Shown here: one piece after another, positions 34,700 through 45,118 of the stretch
Layout: each line of letters starts with the position of its first letter
Numbering within the stretch: the first letter of the stretch is position 1
Source of the DNA: Hsuehochloa calcarea
Lineage: Eukaryota > Streptophyta > Magnoliopsida > Poales > Poaceae
Direction: 5' to 3'
DNA: 64,000 nt
NCBI GenBank assembly: GCA_036346395.1
Contig: CM070594.1
Span: 23,345,385-23,409,384, forward strand
Notes under the pieces: generated by a model
Database searches by the model: none
The model's input: only the letters and a program-made list of their open reading frames with translations
What the model was told of the DNA's origin: nothing
Position numbers and translations under genes: made by a program

Positions 34700-35048
34700 G
34701 AAAAAAATATTGTTATGTTTTCTGTTTTGTCCGGTGTTTGGATTAGTGTTTGTGGTACTAATGCAAGAAAATAATTTTCGATGAAATGTTGCGCACCAGA
34801 ATAATGTGTTGTGCATTTAAGCAAGATGGCAATGGAATGGACTATTGTGTTCTTTACAATATCTTCTCCCTAATACAGGAAATAAGAAGGATGTTGGGGG
34901 TACTTTCCCACAATATCCACTACACCATAGTCCATATTACAATGACATAGTTAATGGTTGTTGTGGTCGTTGTTGGTTGGTTATGGGTCCGAGGACCGAG
35001 GGTAAGACACTCGCCCTCGTCTAATCGTTGGTAGGGCTTTTCGGTCGA
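34700..35048. other. Spacer downstream of peroxidase gene
   Basis: No gene. CACTACACCATAG near 34918 resembles a CACTA terminus but has no partner nearby. Confidence 0.45.
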
Positions 35049-35056
35049 GATACCGA

Positions 35057-35319
35057 CAATGAAAACATTATCGGTAAGAAATTTTTTCGGAGGGGAGCGA
35101 TAACACCGGTTTTCGCGGGTTACCAGAGATTTTGGCCAAAATTTTTAATTGAAATTTGAATTTTTTAGATGTAAAGATGAAATTGATCTAAATTTTGAAT
35201 TTGGATGAAAATTAAATAAATATGAATTTTTTTGCCCGTTATAAAAATTTATCGAGCCCCACCGATAACTCCGAAAATCGCCAATAACCGTCGAAATTTC
35301 GACGATAACGTTTTCACTG
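35057..35319. mobile_element. hAT-like MITE
   Basis: 263 bp. The left end CAATGAAAACATTATCG and the complement of the right end CAGTGAAAACGTTATCG form terminal inverted repeats starting CANTG as in hAT elements. The flanks GATACCGA (35049-35056) and GGTAGCGA (35320-35327) are an 8-bp TSD with two mismatches. AT-rich interior without coding. Confidence 0.78.
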
Positions 35320-35327
35320 GGTAGCGA

Positions 35328-36131
35328 GGCTCTAATGCTTAGTTGAACTTTTAATTTCTCATTGCTTAGATTGATGATGGATACATGCTGTCTTTTTTAT
35401 AGGGACAACCCGACTTGACCCCTAAAAAATAATCTATAAGGAAACTTATATGATACGGGGATGTCCGATCTTCACGACCTAGGATCGATGATAATTTTGG
35501 ATCCATGTAATCTGACGAACCGATGGCGCCAACCACTGTCAAAACAACACCTACGATAAAAGAATTTGCCCAACCACGCGCTCGTGATCCTGTCTACCTA
35601 ACCACACAAAGTTGACATATCACCGCTCCTGCAAAACACAAGGAATTACAAAAAAAACGAGGTTGAGAACGCCCAATTGCCCTCGTGGTGGTCTATCCCA
35701 CAAAAGCCTCATGTACAAAATATTTAAATATTTAAAGACCCTCTACGGCCCTTATAGCAACCGAACAAAAATTCCTAACAAAGTCAAAAACGAAAAGCAC
35801 TAATCACGGCCCACGTGTTTTCTTCGGCCTGCGGCCTTCACGTGTGTCATTCCCTTGCATGAACCAGCAAGCTTTCGTGTTTCTCCCGGGTCCACACACG
35901 CATGGCTACACGCTCCATGAAGCCTTCCTTCGGCTGCATGCATTCAGCAGCTTAGTCTTTCCTTCTGAATGCATGCACATTAATTTAACACACACATGCA
36001 TGCCACTCTTTCCTCTGGGTCCTCCTGACACATGCACATAATGCAAGAGGGTCCACCCGAGAACACTATTTTCATGTATGAACAGTATTTGACATTTCGA
36101 CACGCCATCAAACATAGGTTTACATTAGGAG
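35328..36131. other. Spacer, no gene recognised
   Basis: Mixed-composition DNA rich in TGCATGCA-type words (35930-36010). No open frame with recognisable similarity. Confidence 0.45.
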
Positions 36132-36994
36132 CGGTGTAACATCCTAAAATTCTATTACCAAAATAAAAATAAATAAAGTTATTATTTTATTAGATTTTAT
36201 GGTTGTCAAAGAATTTTCTTGATTTTTGTAACCTAAAAGAGTTTTCAATGTTAAAAGGGAAAACAAAAATCAATTATTTAATTTCTTGGTTTTAAAGTCA
36301 AAAATAAAAAAATTAAAATTGTTTGGGATTTTATTGGATTTAAAGTGAAAAATAAAATTTTAATTAATTTCTGGAATTTTTGGTATTTAAAAAGGCTTTT
36401 CCTATTTTCCAAAAAATAAAAATAATTACTGTACAAAAATAAAAGCTAGCTTTAGGTAGGAGCTATTTTTATTAAGTTCAAAATAATTCTAAAATTTTTT
36501 ATGAATTTTTCTAGAATTTTTTTACTCTATTTACTATATTCTAAAAATATATTCGATTTTTTTGGTTTAATTTGAATTTCGAAAATAAAAAAGGACTTCT
36601 AACTTCCCGTCAGTCACCCATCCGAATCCTTTTGTGAAGGCAGCACGCTTAACCCCCAAGCCTACCCAATGCCTCTCTCTCAATTGATTATATTCCTTTC
36701 TCCTTTCTTTTATTGCTTCCTTCTTTCTCCTTTCTTCCTCCCCCTAACCGTTTTCTTCTTCCCTGGTTGTCTCTCCAGAACGCATTTGCTGCCATGAGTG
36801 CTCCTCTGAAGCTTTCAAAACCCAAGATTTCCTCCACGGTTCTTCCCCCAAATTAGTGGCAATCAATTCCCCTCATCACTCCACCTCCATTCCCGGCCAT
36901 TTCTCCCCTCATCAATGCGCGCAATTACAGGAACGCGCCATGTCCGGCCATGACACCCGCTCCTTGATCTCCTCCTCCGGTCCACCTCCGCCCC

Positions 36995-37002
36995 TATATA
37001 AG
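36995..37002 (+). promoter_or_regulatory. TATA box of solo LTR
   Basis: TATATAAG in a pyrimidine-rich context, 858 bp from the LTR start. The transcribed part is now separated by the CACTA insertion. Confidence 0.55.
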
Positions 37003-37179
37003 AGAGCCATGGGTGCCTCTCCTCTCCCTCATCTATCCCGAAAATATTAGCTCCTATCTCCCTTCCTCCACGACGCAATCGAAGTTTTTCCGACACTCGC
37101 CAAACTCCGTTCATCGGCCATTTGCGCCGTGTACAGTGCATCCCCGCCACCATCTCCACCACCCACTACTACAGAAAAG

Positions 37180-37510
37180 GTCATCACAGACGGTTCGTAA
37201 CAGTCATCACAGACGGTTTTTGAACCGTCTGAAATTTTATGTCTGAGATAACAGGCGGTTATCACGCATTTCGGTTGAAAACCGCGGTGATAAGTCTTAT
37301 CACGAGCGGTTCCAACCACGAACCATTGTGATTACTCAGAGTATCATAGACGGTTCATGGTTGGAACCGTCTGTGATACTAAATAATCACAGACGGTTTG
37401 TAGTTGGAACCGTCTGTGATTATGCATTATCACAGACGGTTCCAGCCACGAACCATCTGTGATACTACAGAATCACAAACGGTTCGTGGTTGGAACCGTC
37501 TGTGATAAGT
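37180..37510. repeat. Left subterminal array of CACTA element
   Basis: About a dozen copies of CACAGACGGTT or its complement AACCGTCTGTG, often as facing pairs that can fold, e.g. 37340-37380 and 37385-37425. Confidence 0.9.
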
Positions 37511-37589
37511 CCTTAAACCTAATTTATTTTTATCGTATTTTCAGTTAGCCTCAGGAATTGCTAGCCATACCCTCTGAAAACTAGCAAGC

Positions 37590-39382
37590 TGTGGATTTCA
37601 TGGGGATATGTTCCAGATCTTAGGATGATGTGACAATTGGCAATGGCGTTTACGGTTTGTCGTTTCACGAAGTTTTCGACAAAGTTACTGAGCTTATTGG
37701 GCGGGCGGTCCGACGGTCCTTGCACTGCGGTCCGACGGTCCCAAATCGGTCGGACCGCCATGTGGGGCGGTCGGACCGTGATGACAAAGTGGTCAAAGCG
37801 AGTGGGCCAAAAATAGGTGTTGTAGGCAAGTGAGGGGATCCCAATGCACTTGGTCTCATGTTTTTTGGAGTCTCTAGTAAAAAGTTCTATTGGTTTAAAG
37901 TTTCCAGTAGGTTTCGGATTTTCAGGGGTTGAAATTGGCTAAGTCCCAAGGCGGTCCGGCCAAGCTCACGAGGAGCGGTCCGGCCAAGCCAAAGGGCGGT
38001 CCGACCGCCACCCGAGCGGTCGACCGGTAATAACTTGAACGTCGGCCAACCGTGGCGATGTTGATTTGTTAGGTCAAAGTCATTGGTATCGTGGCATATG
38101 GTTTGCATGATGCATGTTTTGACTAACATGGGTCAAGTTGTGAAGAACTTGTTCCCGAATCGTGTTTACTTGTCTATGGTTGTGCGGGTAGCTTGGTGGT
38201 CAACGACGGTCAACGGCGAGGAGGATTGGGACTAGACTTGGAGAGTTGAGGTCCAGAACGATCGACGATGCCGGGTGAGGTCAATGACTCAAGCGTGACA
38301 CAAGATGGACAAGGGTGACCTATTGGTAAATCCATGACGCATGGTGAAGCGGTTTAGGTCAAAAGGTTAAAGGCGGCGCTTTGCGAAGCGTGCGTGTGTG
38401 ACCCGCTTGTTAGTGGGCCTTAACGGAGCCCAATTGAGTCAAACCCTAGGAGTTCTAGGCCTCCACTATAAATAGGAGGAGGTGGTGGCGCACTCTCTCT
38501 CGCCTTTTATGTTTCAAAACCCTAATTGTCTTTAGGGGAGTTGAGGTGGAGGCTAGGGCTCTTAATGGTTTGTGGTGAATTTCGTGATCTTTGATTGTCC
38601 ACTGATCCATGATGGTGTGGATGTAATCCAGCATCAATCACGAAATCAATCTATGCAAGGTTTGCTTGAGATAAGTCTCTTTTCGTTCTTGCTTTCAATT
38701 TCGTGTTTTTAGGGCTTTCTTTGATCCGCGAGTTTGTGATTGATTCTTTCACGTGAATTAGCTTGCTGTGATATGTGTGAATCTATCTAGCATCATCTTG
38801 ATCATCAATCTCTCACGAACAAGCTTTAGGATCAAGTTTTCGTTCTTGCCCGGTTTTAGACCTTCTGTTAATCAATTGGCAATTGCTCAAGATCGTTCCA
38901 AGAATTATCATAATATTCGATTGGAATAGGTCCTCAATAGCATATAGAAGGTGTGTGCAAAGTTTCATAAAGATTGGAGTTGAGAATCAAAAGTTTCACC
39001 TAATTGCAACCGTCATCGGCTGATTTTACCGTTGCGGATCGGTTACGAGTCGGCCGGTCAGACCGCCCGTCATCACCGGTCAGACCGATTTTGGAGCGGT
39101 CCGACCGCCAGCACAACGCCGGTCAGACCGCCCGGCAATCGGTCCGACCGGTTGGGTCCAGCGGTCAGACCGCCCGTGCTGTGAGTTTGCAATCTTAGTT
39201 GATTTTGTTATTTTGCTTAGGGGATTTAATTGGATTCAATACTAGTCTTCCGCTGTACTGGTATATTGATCTTCATAGCTTCATCGTAACTATTGGAGTG
39301 AAATTGTGTTGAATTCATTATTTGGGAAAAAGTGAGCGTGCTCCTATTCACCCCCCCCTCTAGTCGCCTTTTCGGTCCAACA
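37590..39382 (+). mobile_element. Solo LTR, 1.8-kb family with GGTCGGACCG motifs
   Basis: Starts TGTGGATTTC, ends CGGTCCAACA, with a perfect TSD CAAGC (37585-37589 and 39383-39387). It matches the complement of 59422-61294 end to end in layout. TATAAATA at 38467-38474. Clusters of the near-palindrome GGTCGGACCG lie at about 37700-37785, 37950-38030 and 39045-39180. No internal domain, PBS or coding region, hence solo LTR. The end ...CACCCCCCCCTCTAGTCGCC style is common to plant LTR elements; superfamily is not certain. Confidence 0.92.
38467..38474 (+). promoter_or_regulatory. TATA box of solo LTR
   Basis: TATAAATA, mirrored by TATAAATA on the minus strand at 60331-60338 in the sister copy. 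Confidence 0.6.
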
Positions 39383-39779
39383 CAAGCAGAAACATGTCAC
39401 ATATAATTGTTGACAACTCAAAGTGATCATTTAACTCAAAATCAATTACAAAAGAATGTTTCAAGTATATATTGTCGCTAGAGTTACAAATTGAATTACA
39501 ACAAGTCAAAGTGAATTACAATATTGAATCAATTGTTTCGAGGTCGTTCATCGGTGTCGACGGCGTGAAACTCTCCGGTGGTGTTAACTATGTCTGCCTT
39601 GATGAAGCCACAGAGCTCCCCTCGAATGTGCATGATCTGGTCAATCTCGAGTGCATTTAACTCTATGTTCAAGTCCTGTCGCTAGCAGGAGTAAAGTAGT
39701 AAGAATATATATTTAAATTTATAATTAGGAGATAATTATTACGAGATTGACAAACCTGGGGATCGTTCGTCCTAGAAGC

Positions 39780-40800
39780 ACTCAATAGCTGCATATGATG
39801 ACATACGTAGAATGCGCATAGGTGATCTCGTTTTTCTTTGGCGGCCTTTGCAAAAATAGAATTACATATATATGTACAGTCAGTTCGAGATGCAATATTA
39901 CGGAGTATGATATATGATTATTGTGTTGTAGCGCGTACCGGAAATCGCATCTTGTGAGTACGCTCGTTCCCTTGTATAAACCTCCCTCGACAACATAGCC
40001 GATGAACGCCCTACATAATTCAAAAAAGTTATCCTTGTCCATTTCAAACGAACGAAGACTACAATAGAGTTATGTACGGAGGAAATGAATATACCTGTCG
40101 AGTATTCCTTTAAGAAGGGTGAAGTCGTGATTTTTGTTGAGTAGAGAATCAAGGTACAATACCATGTTCCTCTTTGGCACAAGAATCAGAAGAATCCAGT
40201 GGAACCTACTCGTGTATGTCGCTATAGTCATAAACCTATGTTGAAACGTAATTTGTATAGCAAATATTGAAGCACTTACTTCTGGTTGTAGGGCACCATT
40301 ATGTAGTCCACGTCGTCGAGCAAGCAATCCCATTTTTATGTAATTCTCGACGTAGGATGCGTCTTGGTTGATTGTTTGCTCAGAGACCACATGTGGGTCG
40401 AGGAAACCCATCGGTTCTTTGATTCGACGGGCACGTTTCATAATGTATATGTACATAAGCAATGAGTTATGATATTTATCGGTATCACGTGAGTGTAGAA
40501 ATTGATTGCACACACTTACAGTGTCCAGCATCGTAGAAGTGAGGCGTCGAGGTAGTTAGGTTGTATAGGTCAAATAAGTCTTGAAGCCCACGGCGAAGTG
40601 GCGGGCTCGTGGAGAAAATGCTCCCTCCGTGTCGGCGATGATTCGATATGACCCCCTTCTCTCGGGTCTTGCGCAAGTACCAATCATGCAAAGCTTGACA
40701 AGCTACTCCTTCCGAGCTCTTTATTTTGCTACCGAGATCAGCGGACTTCGAGTGAGTATTTCACGGGTTTGGGAGGTGCCTTAATGTTCTTGATTTCAAT
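39780..40800 (-). pseudogene. CACTA Ulp1-like cysteine protease region
   Basis: The minus frame 40531-40070 includes SRFHWILLILVPKRNMVLYLDSL (shown in two parts: SRFHWILLILV, then PKRNMVLYLDSL). This is the His-Trp and Asp-Ser-Leu block of the C48/Ulp1-like domain commonly fused to the second gene of plant CACTA elements. It supplies the His and Asp of the catalytic triad; the Cys segment is not recognisable. A further minus frame 40042-39782 follows. Frames are broken or spliced and no complete product can be read. Confidence 0.65.
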
Positions 40801-41489
40801 TTCTCCTTAACGAGGCGGTGAGGGCGTCTTCCGTGAGCGCCTCGAGGACCGATATGGTGACACGCTTTTCTTGTCCCTTCGCCGTCTTCTCGGCGGAAGC
40901 GATGTGGCGACCTTACGAAGCTTTGGTTGGCGGACTCATCGAGGTCCTATTGGAGAGCGAGGTCCTCTCGATGTCAGCGTCCTTGAAGGGTCGGTCGATG
41001 CCCTTCTTGGGCCTTTGGATAAAAGTGTGCGTGGCATCCCTAGTGTTACGATTTCTTAGTTCGAGGAATCTCGGTAGGATGGCCATGAAATTGTCATGGA
41101 CCATGTCCACTGCACACTGGCGTAACCTGCGCCCGGTGGGCACCGTCTTTGCCTTGCCATTTCCTGGTATGGATACACCATACCCCGCCCATCCTCAATA
41201 GGAATCGACCCTACTATCCTCACTTGGAGCTTGCAGGGTGTCGGCTCCTACAAAAAGGTACACAATTAGCTAAGGCGTCCTATAGGTCTATCTTTGGAGC
41301 ATTCCAGAGATGTACATTACCTCGATGCCGTCGATCGGTAATTGCACATCGTCATGTCGAATTATGTGTGGGCGCGGCGCTACTCGATGTCGGCGGGACT
41401 TGCTCCCAAATTAATAAGGCGGCTTGCGCTGCATGAGTTGATTTACTTGGTTCTGCAAGTTTGTTATTTGTTCTTGAAATTTTGCAATA

Positions 41490-42440
41490 ATCACATGTTC
41501 CAACTGAGCGTCGTGCTGGTTCTTGGATCTCTTCCTACTCCTATACGTGTCGGAGTTGTGTGGGAATCCATCCCTCCAAGGTACATAAACCCAACGCCTC
41601 GCGTGCGACCCGGGTGCTCCTTGTTTCCCAGGGCCGTAGACAGTACATCCTTCTCCCTATCTACTTCGAAGGAACCTTGGGAACATGCGGAAGTCAATGC
41701 TTCCTGCAAGAGAACATCATGTTATTGTAGACACCATGAAGTTATGGACTTATTAACAATTAAGTGGTTCGAGAAATTTACCAGACGTTGAGACACTGCC
41801 TCGTCTGCCGGGTTTGTCAAAGAGATGTTGCCGAAGGCGTGGTGATGCCCTCGCTCTTAACGAGCTCGGCGCTTCGTCGAGATCTCAACAAGCGGTCGTC
41901 GGCGGTCTCGTCCTCCGCCGCCCACTGCGTGGCTTTACTCACGTACCCAGCGGTGCTGAGTCTATGGGGGTGAGTGTTTTGTGCCTGGATAGCTATGTGC
42001 GCCGCACTTTGCTCCTGAAATTCGGCAGTCGTCTTCATCTGCACGAAGGCATCCCATGTATCCCGCGACAAAAATTGATACGTCGTGAAGGGCGTCAGAC
42101 CCGTGTTCACGTCTTTGCGTGACAAGCGAGCTCTTGAAGGTCCTCCACGCGTGGAACATCGCCCGGCGGCGCATGCCATCACACTGCGTGCAGTACGCCT
42201 TGGGAAAGTGAGCGAGGCGAAAGTTAAGTTCTGGCCGGTCTCTCTGTACATCCGTCAGAGACTTCCAGGTTGGGGTGGTGATGGGGACCCGTTCCCTTGC
42301 AAGTACCCCATAGACGGTCCGGAATCTCGCGCTACTTTCTTGGGACTCAGTGGGATCCCGACGTCACTGACCTCCGTGATCATCATGCGGCCTGAGGGCA
42401 ATTTGGAGATTCCTCTGCCTTCTCGCTGCGTACCACCTTG
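41490..42440 (-). pseudogene. CACTA TNP1-like protein (Transposase_24 / Ptta-En/Spm family)
   Basis: The minus segment 42251-41817 contains LSRDTWDAFVQMKTTAEFQEQS followed by HPHRLSTAGYVSKATQW (first part given within 20 residues: DTWDAFVQMKTTAEFQ), matching the En/Spm plant transposon protein pattern (W..FV..KT...E....S...Y.HHLGS.GY). Further along, 41709-41491 has VLSTALGNKEHPGRTRGVG, the family's ALG.PEHPGRVRG motif. The N-terminal part to 42440 is Gly/Pro-rich. In En/Spm the equivalent protein binds subterminal motifs. Frame changes indicate decay or unrecognised introns. Confidence 0.72.
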
Positions 42441-43743
42441 ATCGGAGATCCGGGCGCATTAGCGGCGTCGGCGGCGTGGCGAAGGCAGTGCCTCTGCCAT
42501 CTAAACACTTGCTATCTATATAAATTCGTATGCAATGATTACATAGTAAATAAAATATATGAAATTACACAAAAAATATAAACAAATAGAATCAATGTTT
42601 GCCATCTCAGCCCTGTTTTGTAGTAGTGCCATACCATAAAGAAACAAAGAGAAGAAATAATCAGAGTAAAATAAAATAAATTACCGTCAGTGTACCATAA
42701 GAATCATCACGGTTCCCGGGATTACCTAGATTAGTCGGTACCCTAAGTATCGAGACTACCCACACCAACCTAGGTTAACAGGCATCTTGGTTTTTTAAGT
42801 CACCTAGGCTAACCCAGATTAGTCGGCACCGGGATGCCCATGATACCTAGGCCAACCTAGTAAATCGGCACCGTCTTATTTCCATAGGTTTTCATCATTC
42901 GACATTATTACAATTCAGCACCCACTTTCGGCAATTGCCGTAATTGCGGTCAAATCCTACAGTGCACATCCCAATAAATCCCAAACCCTCGGTAGACATC
43001 ATTAGGTTTATCCAACTAACAGCCCCAACCTGGCAGCAGCTTCAGAACTAACCAATCCACATGAAAGAAGGCGTCATAGCTTTTTTTCACTTGCACTCCT
43101 ACAGAAAAACAGCGAAAACCAATACTAGAGCATATTGTTGGTACAAGACTTCATTTTCAGCCTTTCGAGTATAGAGGATGTCAGCCTCATCCAACTGTGT
43201 TCATATAACTCCGACACAAATGACTCACCTACATATGGATTGATCAATTGTATGCGTGTAAAACTCAATCCAAGCGAACTCATGATCCATTTCGAGAATG
43301 AGCGAGCTTGGCCAAACTAGCACAGTTTTTCATTTATTTCTACATAGCTCAAGAGTCGAACTTTTTTTGACATCCTTTAGGTGCTCCATACACAGAGGCG
43401 AGTATGTGAAACCTTGGTTTTGCCCATTTCAGATGATGCTCTCAAGTTACACAAAGAATCAGACCGTAGTTCCCGATCATATTAAGCTCCAACTGAGGCA
43501 TAGATTGGAGACAATCCACTATATGGAACTTTGTGTAGTTCATATCCATTAACTTCAAACTTACATATATATTATAGCAACAACTTTGAGCACAGATGGC
43601 CAATATTTAACAAAATTTTGTAAGCTAACAATATACCACATTTTTGCCGGTTCATCCCCCTAGCCGAGCAAGCACACAGAGCCTCACCCCATTTCAAACA
43701 AAAGCACAGCAGAGTAAAACATCTAAAGGGGTAGAAATGCGAC

Positions 43744-44035
43744 ATAAACCCTCGGGTGCTCGGCAGGGGCGGGGGCGGCACCGAGGTAAACCCTCGGGCT
43801 CTCACGGCAGAGAAGGCGGGAAGCGCGGGGAAACTCACCGGGTGCTCGGCAGGGGCGGGGGCGGCACCAAGGTAAACCCTCGGGCTCTCACAGCGAGAAG
43901 GGAGGTGGCGTTGGGCGGGTGCTCGGCGGCGAGGCGAAACTCAGCGGGTGCTCGGCCGGGCGAGGGCGACAGCGCGGCGGCGAGGCGAGGGCGAAGGAGG
44001 CGGCGCTGGTAAACCCTCGGCTCTCACGGCAGAGA
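43744..44035. repeat. GC-rich tandem repeats
   Basis: The module TAAACCCTCGGGTGCTCGGC, GGGGCGGGGGCGGCACC, TAAACCCTCGGGCTCTCAC recurs two to three times with period about 100 bp and decays to the right. Confidence 0.75.
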
Positions 44036-44089
44036 AGGGTGGAAAAAGACTAAGGCAGAGTGTGCACAACCGTTCGATGGTAATACAGA

Positions 44090-44390
44090 CTTATATAGCT
44101 GGATATCACAGACGGTTCTATGATAGAACCGTGCGTGATAATACATCACGAGCGGTTCCATAAACAAACCGTGCGTGATGTTAACTATCACGAGCGGTTA
44201 CATTATGGAACCGTATGTGATGACTTAATAGAGAAACCTAATTTTAATATCACGAGCGGTTCCATAGCGAAAATGCTATGATATGTTGATATCCTGAGCG
44301 GTTCATTAATAGAAGCAAATGCGTGATGTAACTATCACGAGCGGTTCTATTATAGAAGCAAATGCGTGATGTGAACTGACACACACATAT
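44090..44390. repeat. Internal array of subterminal-type motifs
   Basis: Repeated ATCACGAGCGGTTCCAT and AACCGTGCGTGAT units in facing pairs, like those at both ends of the CACTA element but located internally. Confidence 0.85.
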
Positions 44391-45118
44391 GTAGAACCGT
44401 CGATCTTTAGATAGACGGCCCAGATTCGCGTGAACGTTCGGACCGTCCGAAAGCACCCTCGTTGTGAACCGTCCATCGCTAGATCAACGGCCCAGATTCG
44501 TGTGAACGTTCGGACCGTTCGAACGTTGCTATCCACGTGGACCGTTGGATCTAAATCCAACGGTGGGGTTTGTGAGCCACGTGCGTGCGTTGTCCCGTGG
44601 ACTTGGGCCGTTGGATCCAAGATCAACGATCCAAGTTCATCCACATCGATTTAATTTTGGATTTTCCCGAGAAGGATTATTTGTTAACTGAAAAATGCAA
44701 TTAAATTCAAAAATGCATAACTTTTTCGCTGTAAACTATTTTTGAGTGAATCCAATTTTGTTGGATTCCTCTATTAATGATCTTACTGTGAAAATTAGTT
44801 TTGAACATGTTACTGTTTCCAGAAAAGTTTACTTATGCATTTTACTTTTGCTCATTTCAAGGCTTTGAAAAATTGTAGAAAGTGCATCATAGCTCCAAAT
44901 GAGATGAATCCAATTGGGTTGTTCATCTCATGAGGTGCTTGATTCACTGTATCATAGCTCCAAATGAGGTATTTTGCTCATATCTTTTGCATTACAAGTC
45001 GATAAACCGGGGTCTCACACGATCGGCCGTAGAGGCAAATTGACCGATTTATTGGTCCATAACACGTGGCGCATTTCCTTGTTAACATCAAATTAATTAC
45101 AATGGAATATATACATGC

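Larger units (their letters stand above)
42441..45118. other. Intergenic part of CACTA element
   Basis: Lies between the two transposon genes. Contains an internal TTTTGTAGTAGTG (42609-42621) like a CACTA terminus, a block of about 210 bp shared with 63190-63390 (42700-42900), GC-rich tandem repeats (43744-44035), an internal subterminal-like motif array (44090-44390) and repeated CCGTTGGATC/AACGGCCCAGATTCG words (44400-44640). No host gene. Confidence 0.6.

Noticed and set aside
34918..34930. CACTACACCATAG, like the terminus of the CACTA at 16251
   Set aside because: No partner terminus or subterminal motifs nearby; likely chance or a tiny remnant.
36060..36136. Possible continuation of the 52005 integrase frame across the AGCGG target site
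   Set aside because: A few residues after the junction resemble the expected integrase sequence, but similarity does not continue, so the pre-insertion target cannot be claimed to be that gene.
37700..39180. GGTCGGACCG clusters as a CRISPR-like or satellite array
   Set aside because: Spacing is irregular, the repeats are short and both orientations mix; they are part of an LTR with a clear TSD in a plant genome.
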